Origin: Paratinospora sagittata
Taxonomy: Eukaryota; Streptophyta; Magnoliopsida; Ranunculales; Menispermaceae
Direction of reading: 5' to 3'
NCBI GenBank assembly: GCA_035771175.1
Contig: CM069593.1
Coordinates: 17,422,908 to 17,486,907 of the forward strand
DNA: 64,000 nucleotides
Within the stretch, counting starts at the first letter, position 1, and each line of letters starts with the position of its first letter. The position numbers and the translations under genes were made by a program. Below the pieces are notes generated by a model, which worked only from the letters and a program-made list of their open reading frames with translations, did not search any database and was not told the origin of the DNA. Shown in pieces: positions 12,786 to 23,312 of the stretch.

Positions 12786-12987
12786 AAGAGGCCTCACTCA
12801 ATTAATTTTAAAAAAAACTACTCAATTAATTTTTTTTAATTTTAAATATATAATTTTTAAATATTTTTTTATATTTATAAAAAAATAATCATGTCTTGTA
12901 AATAAAAAAATCCCGCGCTTTAACGGTTTATTACCAAAAAGGCCCCTTAATGGCTCAATGCCATACTGGGGCTTTACATTTCTGTAC

Positions 12988-13038
12988 TATATAAAGTTTA
13001 TACAGCACTTTCCCGCCTATTCCACCAAATTTCCCGCC
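12988..13038 (+). promoter_or_regulatory. DPB2 core promoter: TATA box and two E2F-type sites
   Basis: TATATAAAG lies at 12988-12996. Two identical TTTCCCGCC motifs follow at 13009-13017 and 13030-13038, matching the plant E2F consensus TTTSSCGC. The ATG is at 13095. E2F sites are expected at genes of the replication machinery, so S-phase (G1/S) control of DPB2 is likely. A further TCCCGCGC occurs near 12910. Confidence 0.7.
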
Positions 13039-13094
13039 CAGTTTAAGCACTTGCAGAGACACACACAGAGAAGAAGAAGAAGAAGAAGAAGAAG

Positions 13095-16000
13095 ATGGGA
13101 GCAGGAACGAGGAAGAAGGTGCACCGAAAGTTCAAGATGAAAGGATACACGCTGAAAATGGAGGCTCTGGAAGAGATCCTCTCATTCTTGAGCAGATTCG
13201 AAGACGCCGAAGACGAAGCTATCGATCTTCTTCTGGACGATATCGAGAGGGAATCGCTGAAATCCTCCATTCTCGACAAAGACTCAGTGCATCGAGTCAT
13301 CAGTCTCTTATTGAAAGCCGAGGCGGCCGTCCCCAGTAACAGATCTCCGCTTCGCATAATCGACGCCTTCGTTATCCCCAAATTTTGCTACGATCCCATC
13401 AAGAAAGTGTTTTACGAGTATGTATAGTGCAAGAACGATAAGTATAGGATTTTCGGAATTTTAATTGTTCTCTATGATTATTATGTGATTGGTTCTATAT
13501 TGTAGGCATACTAGGAAGCTTCCGATCCATGGAGACGCCTCTGCGAAAGCGGGTTTGTATAGGGATAGGTTCCAGCTGCTGCTTCAGAGGATTTCTCGTG
13601 ATCCACATTTTTCTAAGCCGGTTTTCGATCCGGAAATGATACACTCTGGTAACAGAAGTTGCGAGGTATGACGAAGTGTGAATCTTTCGAATTTTGTAAA
13701 AATGGCCATTTTTTAAACATTTCCTTCGGAAATTGCTGAATAGGCTTTTCATTAATGCAATTTACTTCCAAGAAAATTCTTAAATGATAAAAATGGATTA
13801 ACACTAGATAGTGTCGAAAGGATAGACGTGATTCTTGTGTATTGTATATTTGTATTTGATGTTATGTCGTAGAAAGAGACATGAGAGGATCGTGGAATGT
13901 ATTGCAGATATCTCCGATTCAATCTCTAATAGGGCGCACTGGGAGGAGGTGGATCATGGGTGTAATATCTCAGTTGGAAGATGGGCACTTCTACTTGGAA
14001 GATCTAACTGCGGCAGTACCAGTCAATTTGTCCAATGCAATATCCTTGATACTAGCCTTATATTTTTTACTTATTTTTTGTTTCAACAATGGATCTTTAT
14101 TAGATAGTGTACTCAGAGTTCTGCTCATAGAAAAATAGTATTATACGGTAAGCAAAAAATAAGGATTTATACACTTAGGATTTCTTACACGAGACAAATA
14201 AGATTCTCAGCTGACTGTTATAAAACTAAGGTTACTAAAATAATTTCATTAGTTACCACTATTGAAGTGCTTGAGCACTGTACAATCACACATAAAACAT
14301 CTTTTATTGATTGGAAAATATATTCAGGTAGGCCACTTCATGCGCTTGCATGGTTATCCAGTTCTTTTCCTACTCTTTGTTCATGTCTTTAAACTGTTCT
14401 CCAGCCATATACTTCTGCTTCCTTTACAGTGATAGTAATAGCGAATCACTATGACTCTGGGGTATAATCCATACGGGTAGACATGTTATAGCACAATCTT
14501 TAGTCCTTGCTTTGCTCCAGAGACACAAACTCAAATCAATTCAATGTAGCCATTTCCCAACTTCATGAGGTCAGCCTACATGAATTTGCTGCCTCCACTC
14601 CTCACTATTAAGGGCTAAGTCAACATATAAATTACAAGTAGTTATCTCCATAGGCATAAATTGAGCTAATTTAAACTTTGTTCGACACCTTTCTGTTTAT
14701 CAATAAATTCATTCAATCTTGAGCCTTTGCTTGACCTAAAATCTCCTTTACACCCTTCAAAGTCTATTTGTATCCGGCTCATGGGCCAATATCAACATTG
14801 TGGATATCAGTTTTCGATTTTGAGCTAAAAGTTCTCTTGGATTTTATTCTGTTTTCATATATTAGTCGTGCCTATTTCTTGCTTAATCTTGACAATCTGT
14901 GACCCTCACCTATAAAAGAAACGATGATGCGACTCTTTTTTATTTCCAACCCTTCTACTGCAGGAAGGACTTTCTTGTGGAGACTGTTCATCTTACGAGT
15001 CTTAAAGGCATAAATGCAATCTTGACAGTGCCACTCTGTATTAACTATATTACTGCTTAATATGCCATCTTAACATCCAACTTTTGTTGCCATTCTGTCA
15101 TTTTCTTTATTTCTGTTGTTTTTAGCTTCTTTTGGTTGGCAAGCTCAATGTGAGCACGGTACTGAATGTTACAATTCTGTTTCCTTTATATATCTGATTA
15201 TCTGTTATGGGTGATTGGATCAATCGCATGTACTACAATATGCCAGATTCACTTAATCCAATCCATTTCTGAGAACATTAGAAATGTATAGACGACTGAT
15301 TATAAAATTCTTATTGTTGTGGATGCTCTCTTATATTACAAAGAGCGAAAATGATCTGGTGGTTTCTATATGAGAGATATTGGACATCATTCTTTAACAT
15401 AACTACACAAGATCACTTCAGGTTTTTTTGTGGAGAATACGATCATTGTAGCAGAAGGTGAGCTGCTGCCAACTGGCATCTTTCAGGTTATTTCTCTTTC
15501 TATAATGACACTACTTATTACTATTAATTATGAAGACTCTTGTTGATTGTTTGTATTGCTCAGCAATCTAAGAATTGCTGCTGATACAAGGGATGCTGAT
15601 AGATAGATATTTAACTTGAATAGCATGGAACCCAAAGCCGAAATCCTGACTTTGGATACATATTTCTCAAACCTAAAGAGATGAGCTAAATCTACAATAA
15701 TAATTATGTTTCCTTGTGTATTCAAAACTGAATACAAAAGAACCTAAGTTCAAATTATAAAACTGAAAAATACTAATTTGCTTTAAATCAATCATTAGAA
15801 ATAATTCGACCGGTAATACAATGTTGCGGCCTTGCAGGTCATATTGTTAATAAATTTTATTGATGATACTTGTAAGTTTTGTCTTTCCTCTTTATGTCAT
15901 GAGTTTGGAGCCTGTGCAAATTCATTTCTGCTCTTCTGGTTTTTTATGCAAACAGCGTGGAGTTTGTTAACGAAAGAGGGCAGGAATATCTGGCCTGCTT

Positions 16001-18066
16001 CTTTTACTTTTACATAACCATGATTTCCAAATATTTCTCAAATGAGATATGGAGGTATGCTAAAATTGTTCCATGAAAAATTATACGAAATGGTAGTTAT
16101 ACTGCATGGTAATGGTGATAAGTCATTTATTTGCATATGACATAAATGTTATGCGCTGAAACAGTAGTTATTGTTCAAGTCCTTGTTCCCATGTTTCTAT
16201 AATTGCTTGTATACAAGGATTTTTATCTACAGTGTGTTGAGCCAGCTCTTTGATTCGTTAGATGATTTGGTTTCATTGTAAATTCTCATTTAGGTGAATA
16301 CATGTGGATTTCCCCCTTTGGAGGACAGAGATGAATCGCTTGCAGTACTTATTGGATTGGACTTTTTTGGAGGTGGTTCTCTATCAGTGGAAGAAACAGT
16401 ATCCTTCATCAGTTTTTATTGTAACCATGAACAGCAACTATTTCTGATTATTCTGAGTTTTGTAGTTTAGAATTAATAAATTGTTTTCTTTTAGAGTACC
16501 AATAGCTCAGACTTTCAGGACTGGAAAAGAAAGCAGTGAATGATATGTTTGTCATACTCTCAGATGTTTGGCTGGATAATGAAGAGGTAATTCAATGTTT
16601 TCATTGCTTATCGTTGGTTTGGTATATTCCAATCTGATGGGGACTAAAATTGCTTTATCCATAAAGAAGACTTTGGGAAAACTAGCCGCAGTACTGGAAG
16701 GCTATGAGAGCGTGGAAGTGGTTCCTTCTTTATTTGTCTTAATGGGGAATTTCTGCTCTCGCCCATGTAATCTATCCTTCAATTCCTTTGCAACTCTCAG
16801 GTGATTACATTTTTTATAGGATTGCTTCCCCTTTTAATCTGGTGTTTGAACTGGAAGTTAAAGAATTTGTTAACAAGCTGTTCACACAGATCCCAATTTG
16901 GAAAACTAGGGGAAATGATTGGCGCCCATCCACGACTGAAAGAACACAGTCGATTTCTCTTTATTCCAGGTCCTGATGATATAGGACCCTCAACGGTTCT
17001 GCCAAGGTGTGCATTGCCAAAATATATGGTGGAGGAGCTCCAGATGCATGTCCCCAATGCAACATTTGCAAGCAATCCTTGCAGGTGAGATCCTCATTTA
17101 ACTATTTGCAAGCAATCCTTGCTCTTGCTGTTCATGAAACACATGTTTGATTCATTTAATTCTCTCTGCGACTATATTATGAATGGGATACTCTTGAATT
17201 TTTTTTAGTACAAAGTAACTGCCAGAGAGATTGTTATTCTTGGTCACAGTTATTTTGAACTCAGATGATCAAACTGTAACGTAGATTGTCTTTCAAATCA
17301 ATTGTACACTTGCAAATATGATGTAGCCTTGAAGAAATTATTTCTAGCAATTGGTGTGACTTTAATGCTGCAAACCATAAAAGTCTTTGCCCTGTGAACC
17401 AGGATAAAGTTTTACACCCAAGAGATTGTAATTTTCCGCCAAGATCTCCTTTACAGAATGAGGCGCTCCTGTCTAATACCTCCTTCAACAGAAGAAACTA
17501 GTGATCACTTTGAACATGTAAGTTGGAATCTTGTGTTCCCTATATTGTCTTTTCTTGCCAAGTGAACTAGTTGGGTCTTGCAAAATATTTGCTTTGAAGG
17601 AATGATATTCCTGAGATTACTGCAGCTTGTTGCTACCATATCGCATCAAAGCCATCTGTGCCCCCTTCCTCTCACTGTACAGCCCATTATGTGGAACTAC
17701 GATCATTGCCTACGATTATATCCTACTCCAAATACGGTGACACTGCTATTTATCTCATTCATTTATACAGATTATTTGTTTTTGATAAGCTATATACATT
17801 AATTATAATTTTTTTAAGGATTTCTCCTTTGTTGTAAGATGCACAAAAGTTTAAGAGAAGACCAGTTATATTCTTAACATCATTTGGTGATTGTGATCTA
17901 GTCATGCATTATATTTTCTTTGCAGATTATTATGGGGGACAGAAGTGAGCAGAAGGCTTTCAAATACACAGGAATCACATGTTTCAACACTGGCTCCTTC
18001 GCCAATGACAGCACTTTTGTGGCATATCGCCCGTGCTCTCAGGAAGTTGAGTTGTCTGCTTTGTAA
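13095..18066 (+). CDS. DPB2: DNA polymerase epsilon subunit B (DPB2/POLE2)
   Basis: Eleven coding exons: 13095-13417, 13506-13665, 13908-14039, 15409-15486, 16294-16398, 16506-16586, 16670-16800 (or from 16667), 16890-17084, 17403-17517, 17626-17736, 17926-18066. The product is about 523 aa, the usual size of plant DPB2. Family blocks visible include [20 protein letters not shown] (exon 3), GLDFFGGG (exon 5), [13 protein letters not shown] (exon 7), [18 protein letters not shown] (exon 8), [19 protein letters not shown] (exon 9), [12 protein letters not shown] (exon 10) and [15 protein letters not shown] at the C-terminus. This is the inactive calcineurin-like phosphoesterase plus OB-fold B subunit that binds the catalytic subunit of the leading-strand polymerase in the nucleus. 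Introns 3 and 5 appear U12-type, which explains why ordinary GT-AG splicing fails at exon 3. Two E2F sites precede it. Confidence 0.93.
14040..15408 (+). other. Candidate U12-type AT-AC intron (DPB2 intron 3)
   Basis: Exon 3 ends at codon GCA (14037-14039), followed at once by ATATCCTTGA, the U12 AT-AC donor consensus. No usable GT exists there. The next exon in frame starts AAG ATC ACT at 15409, preceded by AC (15407-15408). A branch-like TTCTTTAAC (15390-15398) places its adenosine 11 nt before the end, within the 10-16 nt typical of U12 introns. The joined protein reads through the conserved DPB2 block without a gap. The intron is 1369 nt and contains an RTE LINE remnant near 14536-14655. 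Confidence 0.8.
14536..14655 (-). mobile_element. RTE-type LINE 3'-end fragment inside DPB2 intron 3
   Basis: About 120 bp resembling the 3' end of the LINE remnants at 21775, 50365 and 51725. Shared landmarks are CCTACATGAAT, TGCCTCCACTC, AGGGCTAAGTC and AAATTACAAG. It is non-coding and strongly 5'-truncated; orientation is taken from the 50.4-kb copy. Confidence 0.6.
16399..16505 (+). other. Candidate U12-type GT-AG intron (DPB2 intron 5)
   Basis: The donor is GTATCCTTC immediately after codon ACA, an 8/9 match to the U12 consensus RTATCCTTT. The acceptor required by frame is CAATAG before CTC AGA CTT, with no adjacent pyrimidine tract, whereas a better-looking U2 acceptor 13 nt upstream would break the frame. 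The branch-like TTTTCTTTTAG is degenerate and lies about 12 nt from the end. Donor evidence is strong and branch evidence weak. Confidence 0.65.
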
Positions 18067-18679
18067 GCATTGGGGGTGGCAAAGCTTCTTCAAAAAATCT
18101 TTTTTATAGAGAAGGCAAATTCTTCCAGGGGATTTAGCTTGTGATTTTTAAGAGAATCCTACTACAGTAGATCGCTGTAGAGATAGTGCGGACAGCTGCA
18201 ACTGTTGCGACATATCTGCAGGTCTCGCATATTCGTTGAGCATCCAGGTTTATTCATGCTTTTACACTTTTTCAGATTATTTCTTCATTTTCACAAAGAT
18301 AAGTTAGGCAAAAATCAAACACATGCCCAGCTAACCTATATGTAATCTATAGGTGAGGTAAGGAGGTAGTTCAAATGGAACCAAACAAAAATAAAGAGGT
18401 AGTTCAATCTTAAGATCTTGTGCTGGGCATGTTTAGGGTTGGGATTAACTCAAACCTTGGGGGGTCAATGCATGTTGTAACTTTTGATTGGAAGTTTAGA
18501 TGTGTTAAATTGATTGCAATGATGCTGATTCCAGATATTGTTGTCCCCATTGTACTTCCACTTGAAAGTACTTACAATACACTTATTTCAACTAATAGGT
18601 CTAGCATCTGGTATCAGCTTTGTAAGCCTTCCTAAGTAATATCTACCGACATTCATCATGCATCACAATGTTATAACAC
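18067..18679 (+). other. 3' flank of DPB2
   Basis: Likely 3'UTR and spacer downstream of DPB2. No gene was recognised. Confidence 0.5.
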
Positions 18680-18681
18680 AA

Positions 18682-18958
18682 AGGGCTTTTTTGGTGTGCG
18701 GATAGAATATGATTATTTTTATAGAATTAGATTAAATAAGATATAATAAGATAAGATTAAACAATTAAAAAATACAAAATACAAAACCTATTATAATGAA
18801 ATAAAAATAATTCTCTCTTTTTGATTATCACTATTTTATCTCATTATAATGCGATAAAAATGAAGATGAGATTATTTTTTATTTTATTCTGGTTGACAAT
18901 CAAATAAGGGCTTGGAACTAAAGAAAAGTCCTATCTTATCTAATCTTACAAACCAAAC
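18682..18958. mobile_element. MITE with GGGCTT(G/T)TTTGG inverted ends
   Basis: The left end GGGCTTTTTTGGTGTG (from about 18686) is mirrored by CAAACCAAACAAGCCC at the right (ending about 18964). The interior is AT-rich with imperfect self-complementarity. Flanks share AAA or CAAAG depending on where the first G is placed, so the target duplication is 3 to 5 bp and ambiguous. A Tourist/PIF-like or hAT-like MITE is possible. Confidence 0.6.
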
Positions 18959-19554
18959 AAGCCCAAAGGGTTTACTGCTTTATGTTCTAAAATTAATGAA
19001 CGTAAAAATTACCAGAATAGATGGTATTTTTTACAATGTAAATCTGTCTGCAAGTGAAACCTTGTGTGGAACTTCTCCACGCTCTGGAGAAGTCTAATGA
19101 ATAGGTTCTGCAATTGTTCATCACTCTGGTTGAGTGCACTCTTTTGTGATAGAGAAGTGCTTAAAAAATATGTTTTATACACTTTTTTGACATTGTATTT
19201 AAGAGTTGTTAGATTATTTCAAATGATTGAGACAATTATTATATAATTCAAGGTAATCTAACAGTTCTAACTACAATGTCAAAAAAAGTTATAAAGTTGT
19301 CCCTCTAGCATTACTCTTTGTGATAAGAGGTTGAAAGCCAACGCTAGCGTATTATGCAAGGCATGGTTCAGCCTTCGGGTCTGGGTGTAAAACTCATAAC
19401 TGGTATCTTTAATTTCATACAGGTTGTGACATTCAGACAAGCATCATCATCCACTGCTCCCTTTTATCGAAAAAAATATCTTTTATGACAATTGAATGCT
19501 TTGGCAGTTACCTCCCAGGAATGTTAAAGCTTTTTTGTGGATATGTGCAACGTT

Positions 19555-20265
19555 GCATTTTTTTTTATTTTTGAGAGCTGTTAAAAAATAAAAAATAAAA
19601 AATAACCTCATGTAAAATTATTAAAACAGATATATAAAAATTATCTTATTCTCCCGCTCTCTTTTCATCCACTCATGTTTTAATTCTAAAGCCTTTGCTT
19701 TAATTATAAAAATGATGAAATCTTCATTTTTATAAGTTATAAATTAAATTTTTTATATTATTTGTTCATTTTTATCAAAATTTAGACTCAAAATTATAAA
19801 AAAAAAAGGTAAAATAGTGTGATCAAAACTCCTTCTCTACCAATTATAATGACCTGTCACCAAAGTTAGACAAGTCACCTCTGTTTGGCCCACGATTGCC
19901 AAACAAGTCCTTATTTGTTCAATTGTTGTGGGCCGGACAGGTGACCAGCGAAAAAAAAAGTTTTGAAACTCTTTCTCACCCTATTTTTACCCTCTATTTT
20001 ATATAATTTTAGGTCTAGATTTAGTAAAAATAAACAAATAACACAAAAAATTCAAGTTATAAAAATAAAAATTTCTTCATTTTTATAACTAAAGCTAATG
20101 TTGAAAAATGGGCGGGAGGTAAGATAGTTTATGTTTGTTTTAGTAATTTCAGGTTATGTTTTATTTTTTAATTTAAGTGGTTCCACAAAGAGAAAAGAGA
20201 ATTGAGTAGGTGATTTTAGCAGCTTCAATTTTATTTTATTTTTCATGCTTTTTGGTATAGGACTT
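19555..20265. mobile_element. Palindromic foldback element, about 0.7 kb
   Basis: Left arm (about 19560-19850) and right arm (about 19930-20250) are reverse complements at many landmarks: AATAACCTCATG / CATAACCTGAAA, TATCTTATTCTCCCG / TATCTTACCTCCCG, CTTTAATTATAAAAATGA / CTTTAGTTATAAAAATGA, and TTATTTGTTCATTTTTA / TTATTTGTTTATTTTTA. The fold continues to the centre through GGCCCACGATTGCC and its partner around TTGTGGGCC. No coding frame. It is either a MITE-like foldback or a hairpin-RNA locus. Confidence 0.7.
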
Positions 20266-20845
20266 CACAAAATGAATTGTTTCAAATTATACAGGCCCTT
20301 TACTGAATAGAAAATACAACATGCTGCAAGCCCAAAGAATAAGTTCCTTTTCAGTTCCAACGACTCTTAGAATCTTCGTGGGAGCAAGCTTTTGAAATCC
20401 ACTTCACCTCCCTCATTCATGTAACAGTTTCATCCCAGTAGAGAACAATCCTGGAAAGATAAAAACAAGTCAAAGAGAGTAAATATGAAATATGGAAAAA
20501 AGAAAATAAAGGAAATATCTCAAAAACCATTCAAATCCATAAACCAAAATATATATATTCTGCACCGACTGCATCTAATTTTCTGGTTTGATGAATAAAT
20601 CTTACATTTGGTCAGTTGCCAATGAACAATCAAGTAAAGGATCTGGAGTCCCACTCTGTTCCCTTCTCCAACATCACCATCTTCCATCCAAAACTTTCAA
20701 GAGTTAAACCCAACCCTTGCTCGAAATCCGCTTATCAGCATGATCTCTCCCAAGGTAACTCACTCTATGAATTGTTATAAATTCATATAAAGTTGATAAA
20801 GATTATTTTTGTTCATCCTGGATTCCATGCATTGCAAGAAACCTC
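20266..20845 (-). other. 3' flank of FLN1
   Basis: Spacer after the FLN1 stop codon (minus strand), probably including its 3'UTR. No other gene was seen. Confidence 0.5.
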
Positions 20846-23312
20846 TCACCACATTGAAGGCACATAAACCTGTTCTTTCAAATTCTGAGTAGCACTCTCT
20901 GTTGGAAAACCCCTCACAGCTCCAATTGTCCATTGAGAGATGATTCCTGCTGCTATTGCAAATCGAAGTTGCCTCTCTAAAACATCCTGATTTTCAAACA
21001 TCTCTGGCTGGGTAGTAAGTTTTCTCATCATAGCAGCCACTATGGCATCACCTGAACCAGTTCTATCACAAGTGTATGGAGTTATGAGCACATCTTCTGT
21101 CCCAACTACTGCTCCATCAAAAGATGGAGTGTAATAATGAATACGAAGCGTTCCATCTGTCACAAATAAGAACTTCATCCCATCATGCCACAATGGAGAA
21201 ATCTCTTCACCTGCATAATGGTAATAGCTGCGCCTGTTCTTGGTTTGCTCATAAGATTCAGCATAGTATTGGGGCTTGTAATTTCTTAGCCGCTCATAAT
21301 AGTCTTCATCAAGAAGAAATTCTAGCTCTTGCCTTGAAACCTCAACAATATCAGCCATATTCCAAGCTTTCTTGATCACTTCCCTTGTCTCATCACGAGA
21401 TTTCCACAATGGCAAAGGCAAATTCAAGTCAAAAAACACAAGCCCCCCATATTTTTTTGACAAATCAATGGCTCTATAAAGAGAAGATTGCATTGCTGGA
21501 GTTATAAGAACTTCTGAACTAAAATGGAAAATTCTAGCCTGCAAAGAAATCATCGAAGAATAACAAAATTCAGCTGAGCTCAAGGCTATTGAAACACAAT
21601 TGAATAAAGAGAAGAGTCTCTTCGGAGACATCCGATAAAATAAAGAGAAGACAGAGATTGTTGTTTGGAGGGGTTTAGGGTTTTTGTATTCTCTTAATTT
21701 CATCTTTTCATATGAACAATTTTTTCAATGCAGCCAATAAGATTTTAAGCAACATCTAGAACCACACAAGGCATACTTCAACTCAACTAATCTTTTTTCC
21801 AACTAAACAGGGTTGGCTACATGAATCCACTTCCTCCACTCCGTTCCATCAAAAGCTAAGTTGACATTTAAATTACAAGAGATTAACTCTTTCTTAATTA
21901 TTTCTTTTTATATTATGTTAAGTCCTCCTCTACCTCTATTGTTGTCATGTAATGTTAGTAAGTCACTCTTCCTAACTAGTGCATCCAAAAGCCTTCGTTG
22001 TATATGTTCAAATTACCTTAATTGATTTTCTCTCATTTTGTCTTTAATTGGGGCTACTCCTACCATTTTCTTAATTTGCTTATTTTTTATTTTATTTTTT
22101 AAAATTTTACCACATATCCATCTTTATCCAACTATGCCATGATCAATTCCAAGCCCGGGTAAAAGAGGAGCATTGCGTTAAGTAGCTAATAACCAACGTA
22201 AAACTTCATTAGATTAACTATGACACGAATCTTAATCTTCACCATTTAACTTGTTACCCATAATTTGAATTCTCCAGCATTCAGGTTTTTTAACCCATGA
22301 TTTGAAGAACCAGATAAAGATCAATTATCCGTCACAAGGTAAAAAATGATTAAAATCACCAAAAAGAAGCATTTCTTACCTCCCTCAGAACATCAATATT
22401 CACGTCAGAGCTCAGGAAAGAGTCCTCCGCGGCCTCTTTTGCAATCTCCGCCTTCATCTTCCCATTCTCGAACCTGAATTTCATATAGGCAGAACCTGTT
22501 CTTACCCTAGAATCAAACTTCACAGCTCTAGTCTGCACCCTCTCCTTGTTCATTGTGTAAACTAGCTCCTCCCCAAAATCATCATCTCCAACTTTCCCCA
22601 TGAACGCTGCTCTACCGCCGAGCCTCACATGCGAAATCGCGACATTCGACGGCGGTCCTCCCGGTGCCCTAACGAACTCCGGAGGATCCCACTGGAGTCC
22701 TTTCCAAGTGGAGTACATATCAGGATGCATTTTCCGATCTGAAACTCGAACCGTCGGAATGAACTCTTTCCGCGCGGCGCCGAAGCAGCAGATCAATGGA
22801 GGATCCATGTACGGGAAATCCATCTCATCATCAAAACCTTCTTCTTCTTCTTCAGCTGCTTCTGTTACTGCTACTGCTACTGCTGCTGCTGCTGCTTTAT
22901 CTTCTGTTTCTACTGTGAGGCTATTCGCTTCGATTGCGCCATTTTCGATCTCTGTCTTTCTCGAACGCCTTGTCTTCATTTCTGAAACCGATGACTTCTT
23001 TCGACCTCTGCGCGCAGGTTTCGGTGCTTCTGGAGCTCCGTTGCTGCCATCGGTGGAAGGAGAAGCACTGCTCTGCTTCTTCCTGCCTCTCCGAGAAGGT
23101 TTTGGTGCTTCTGGAGCTCCGTTACTGTCATCTATGGCAGCTCTTAGTGGTTCTGGTTTTCTGCGTTCTTGTGGTTTCAAAATTGCTTTGGTTTCATGGA
23201 AATTGGAATTGCAAACTCCTGTAATTGTATTGAATCTAGATAGAACAATGGAACGACAAGGTTCGACAGGAGATACGGTGAGGAATGGTGAAGGAAACTG
23301 GAATGTCGCCAT
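20846..23312 (-). CDS. FLN1: Fructokinase-like 1, plastid RNA polymerase-associated pfkB protein
   Basis: Two exons on the minus strand, 23312-22380 and 21538-20846, joined by a phase-0 GT-AG intron; 541 aa. Residues 1 to about 60 look like a plastid transit peptide. A basic linker follows with two copies of NGAPEAPKP(S/A)RRGRKK (64-79 and 91-106), an Ala/Val tract and an acidic run before about 160. The pfkB fold starts near 172 (PPLICCFGA), with GGPPSNVAISHVRLGGRAAF and KVGDDDFGE blocks. The C-terminal signature is CDRTGSGDA at 468-476 (GAGD motif as GSGD). The C-terminus FPTESATQNLKEQVYVPSMW is typical of FLN1. FLN1 is a subunit of the plastid-encoded polymerase complex that binds thioredoxin z; sugar-kinase activity is thought absent. 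Arabidopsis FLN1 is, from memory, about 70 aa shorter, the excess being the N-terminal linker. FLN2 is less likely. Confidence 0.92.
21775..22145 (-). mobile_element. RTE-type LINE 3'-end fragment in the FLN1 intron
   Basis: About 370 bp in the single FLN1 intron, clearly homologous to 50365-50730 in the same orientation. Shared blocks are GGCTACATGAATCC, CTTCCTCCACTC, CCTCTACCTCTA, AACTAGTGCATC, GGGCTACTCCTACCATT / GGTGCTACTCCTACCATT and TTTTACCACATATCCATCTT. It begins with CTCAA repeats, the 3' tail in the minus orientation. The coding frame is broken. Confidence 0.75.
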
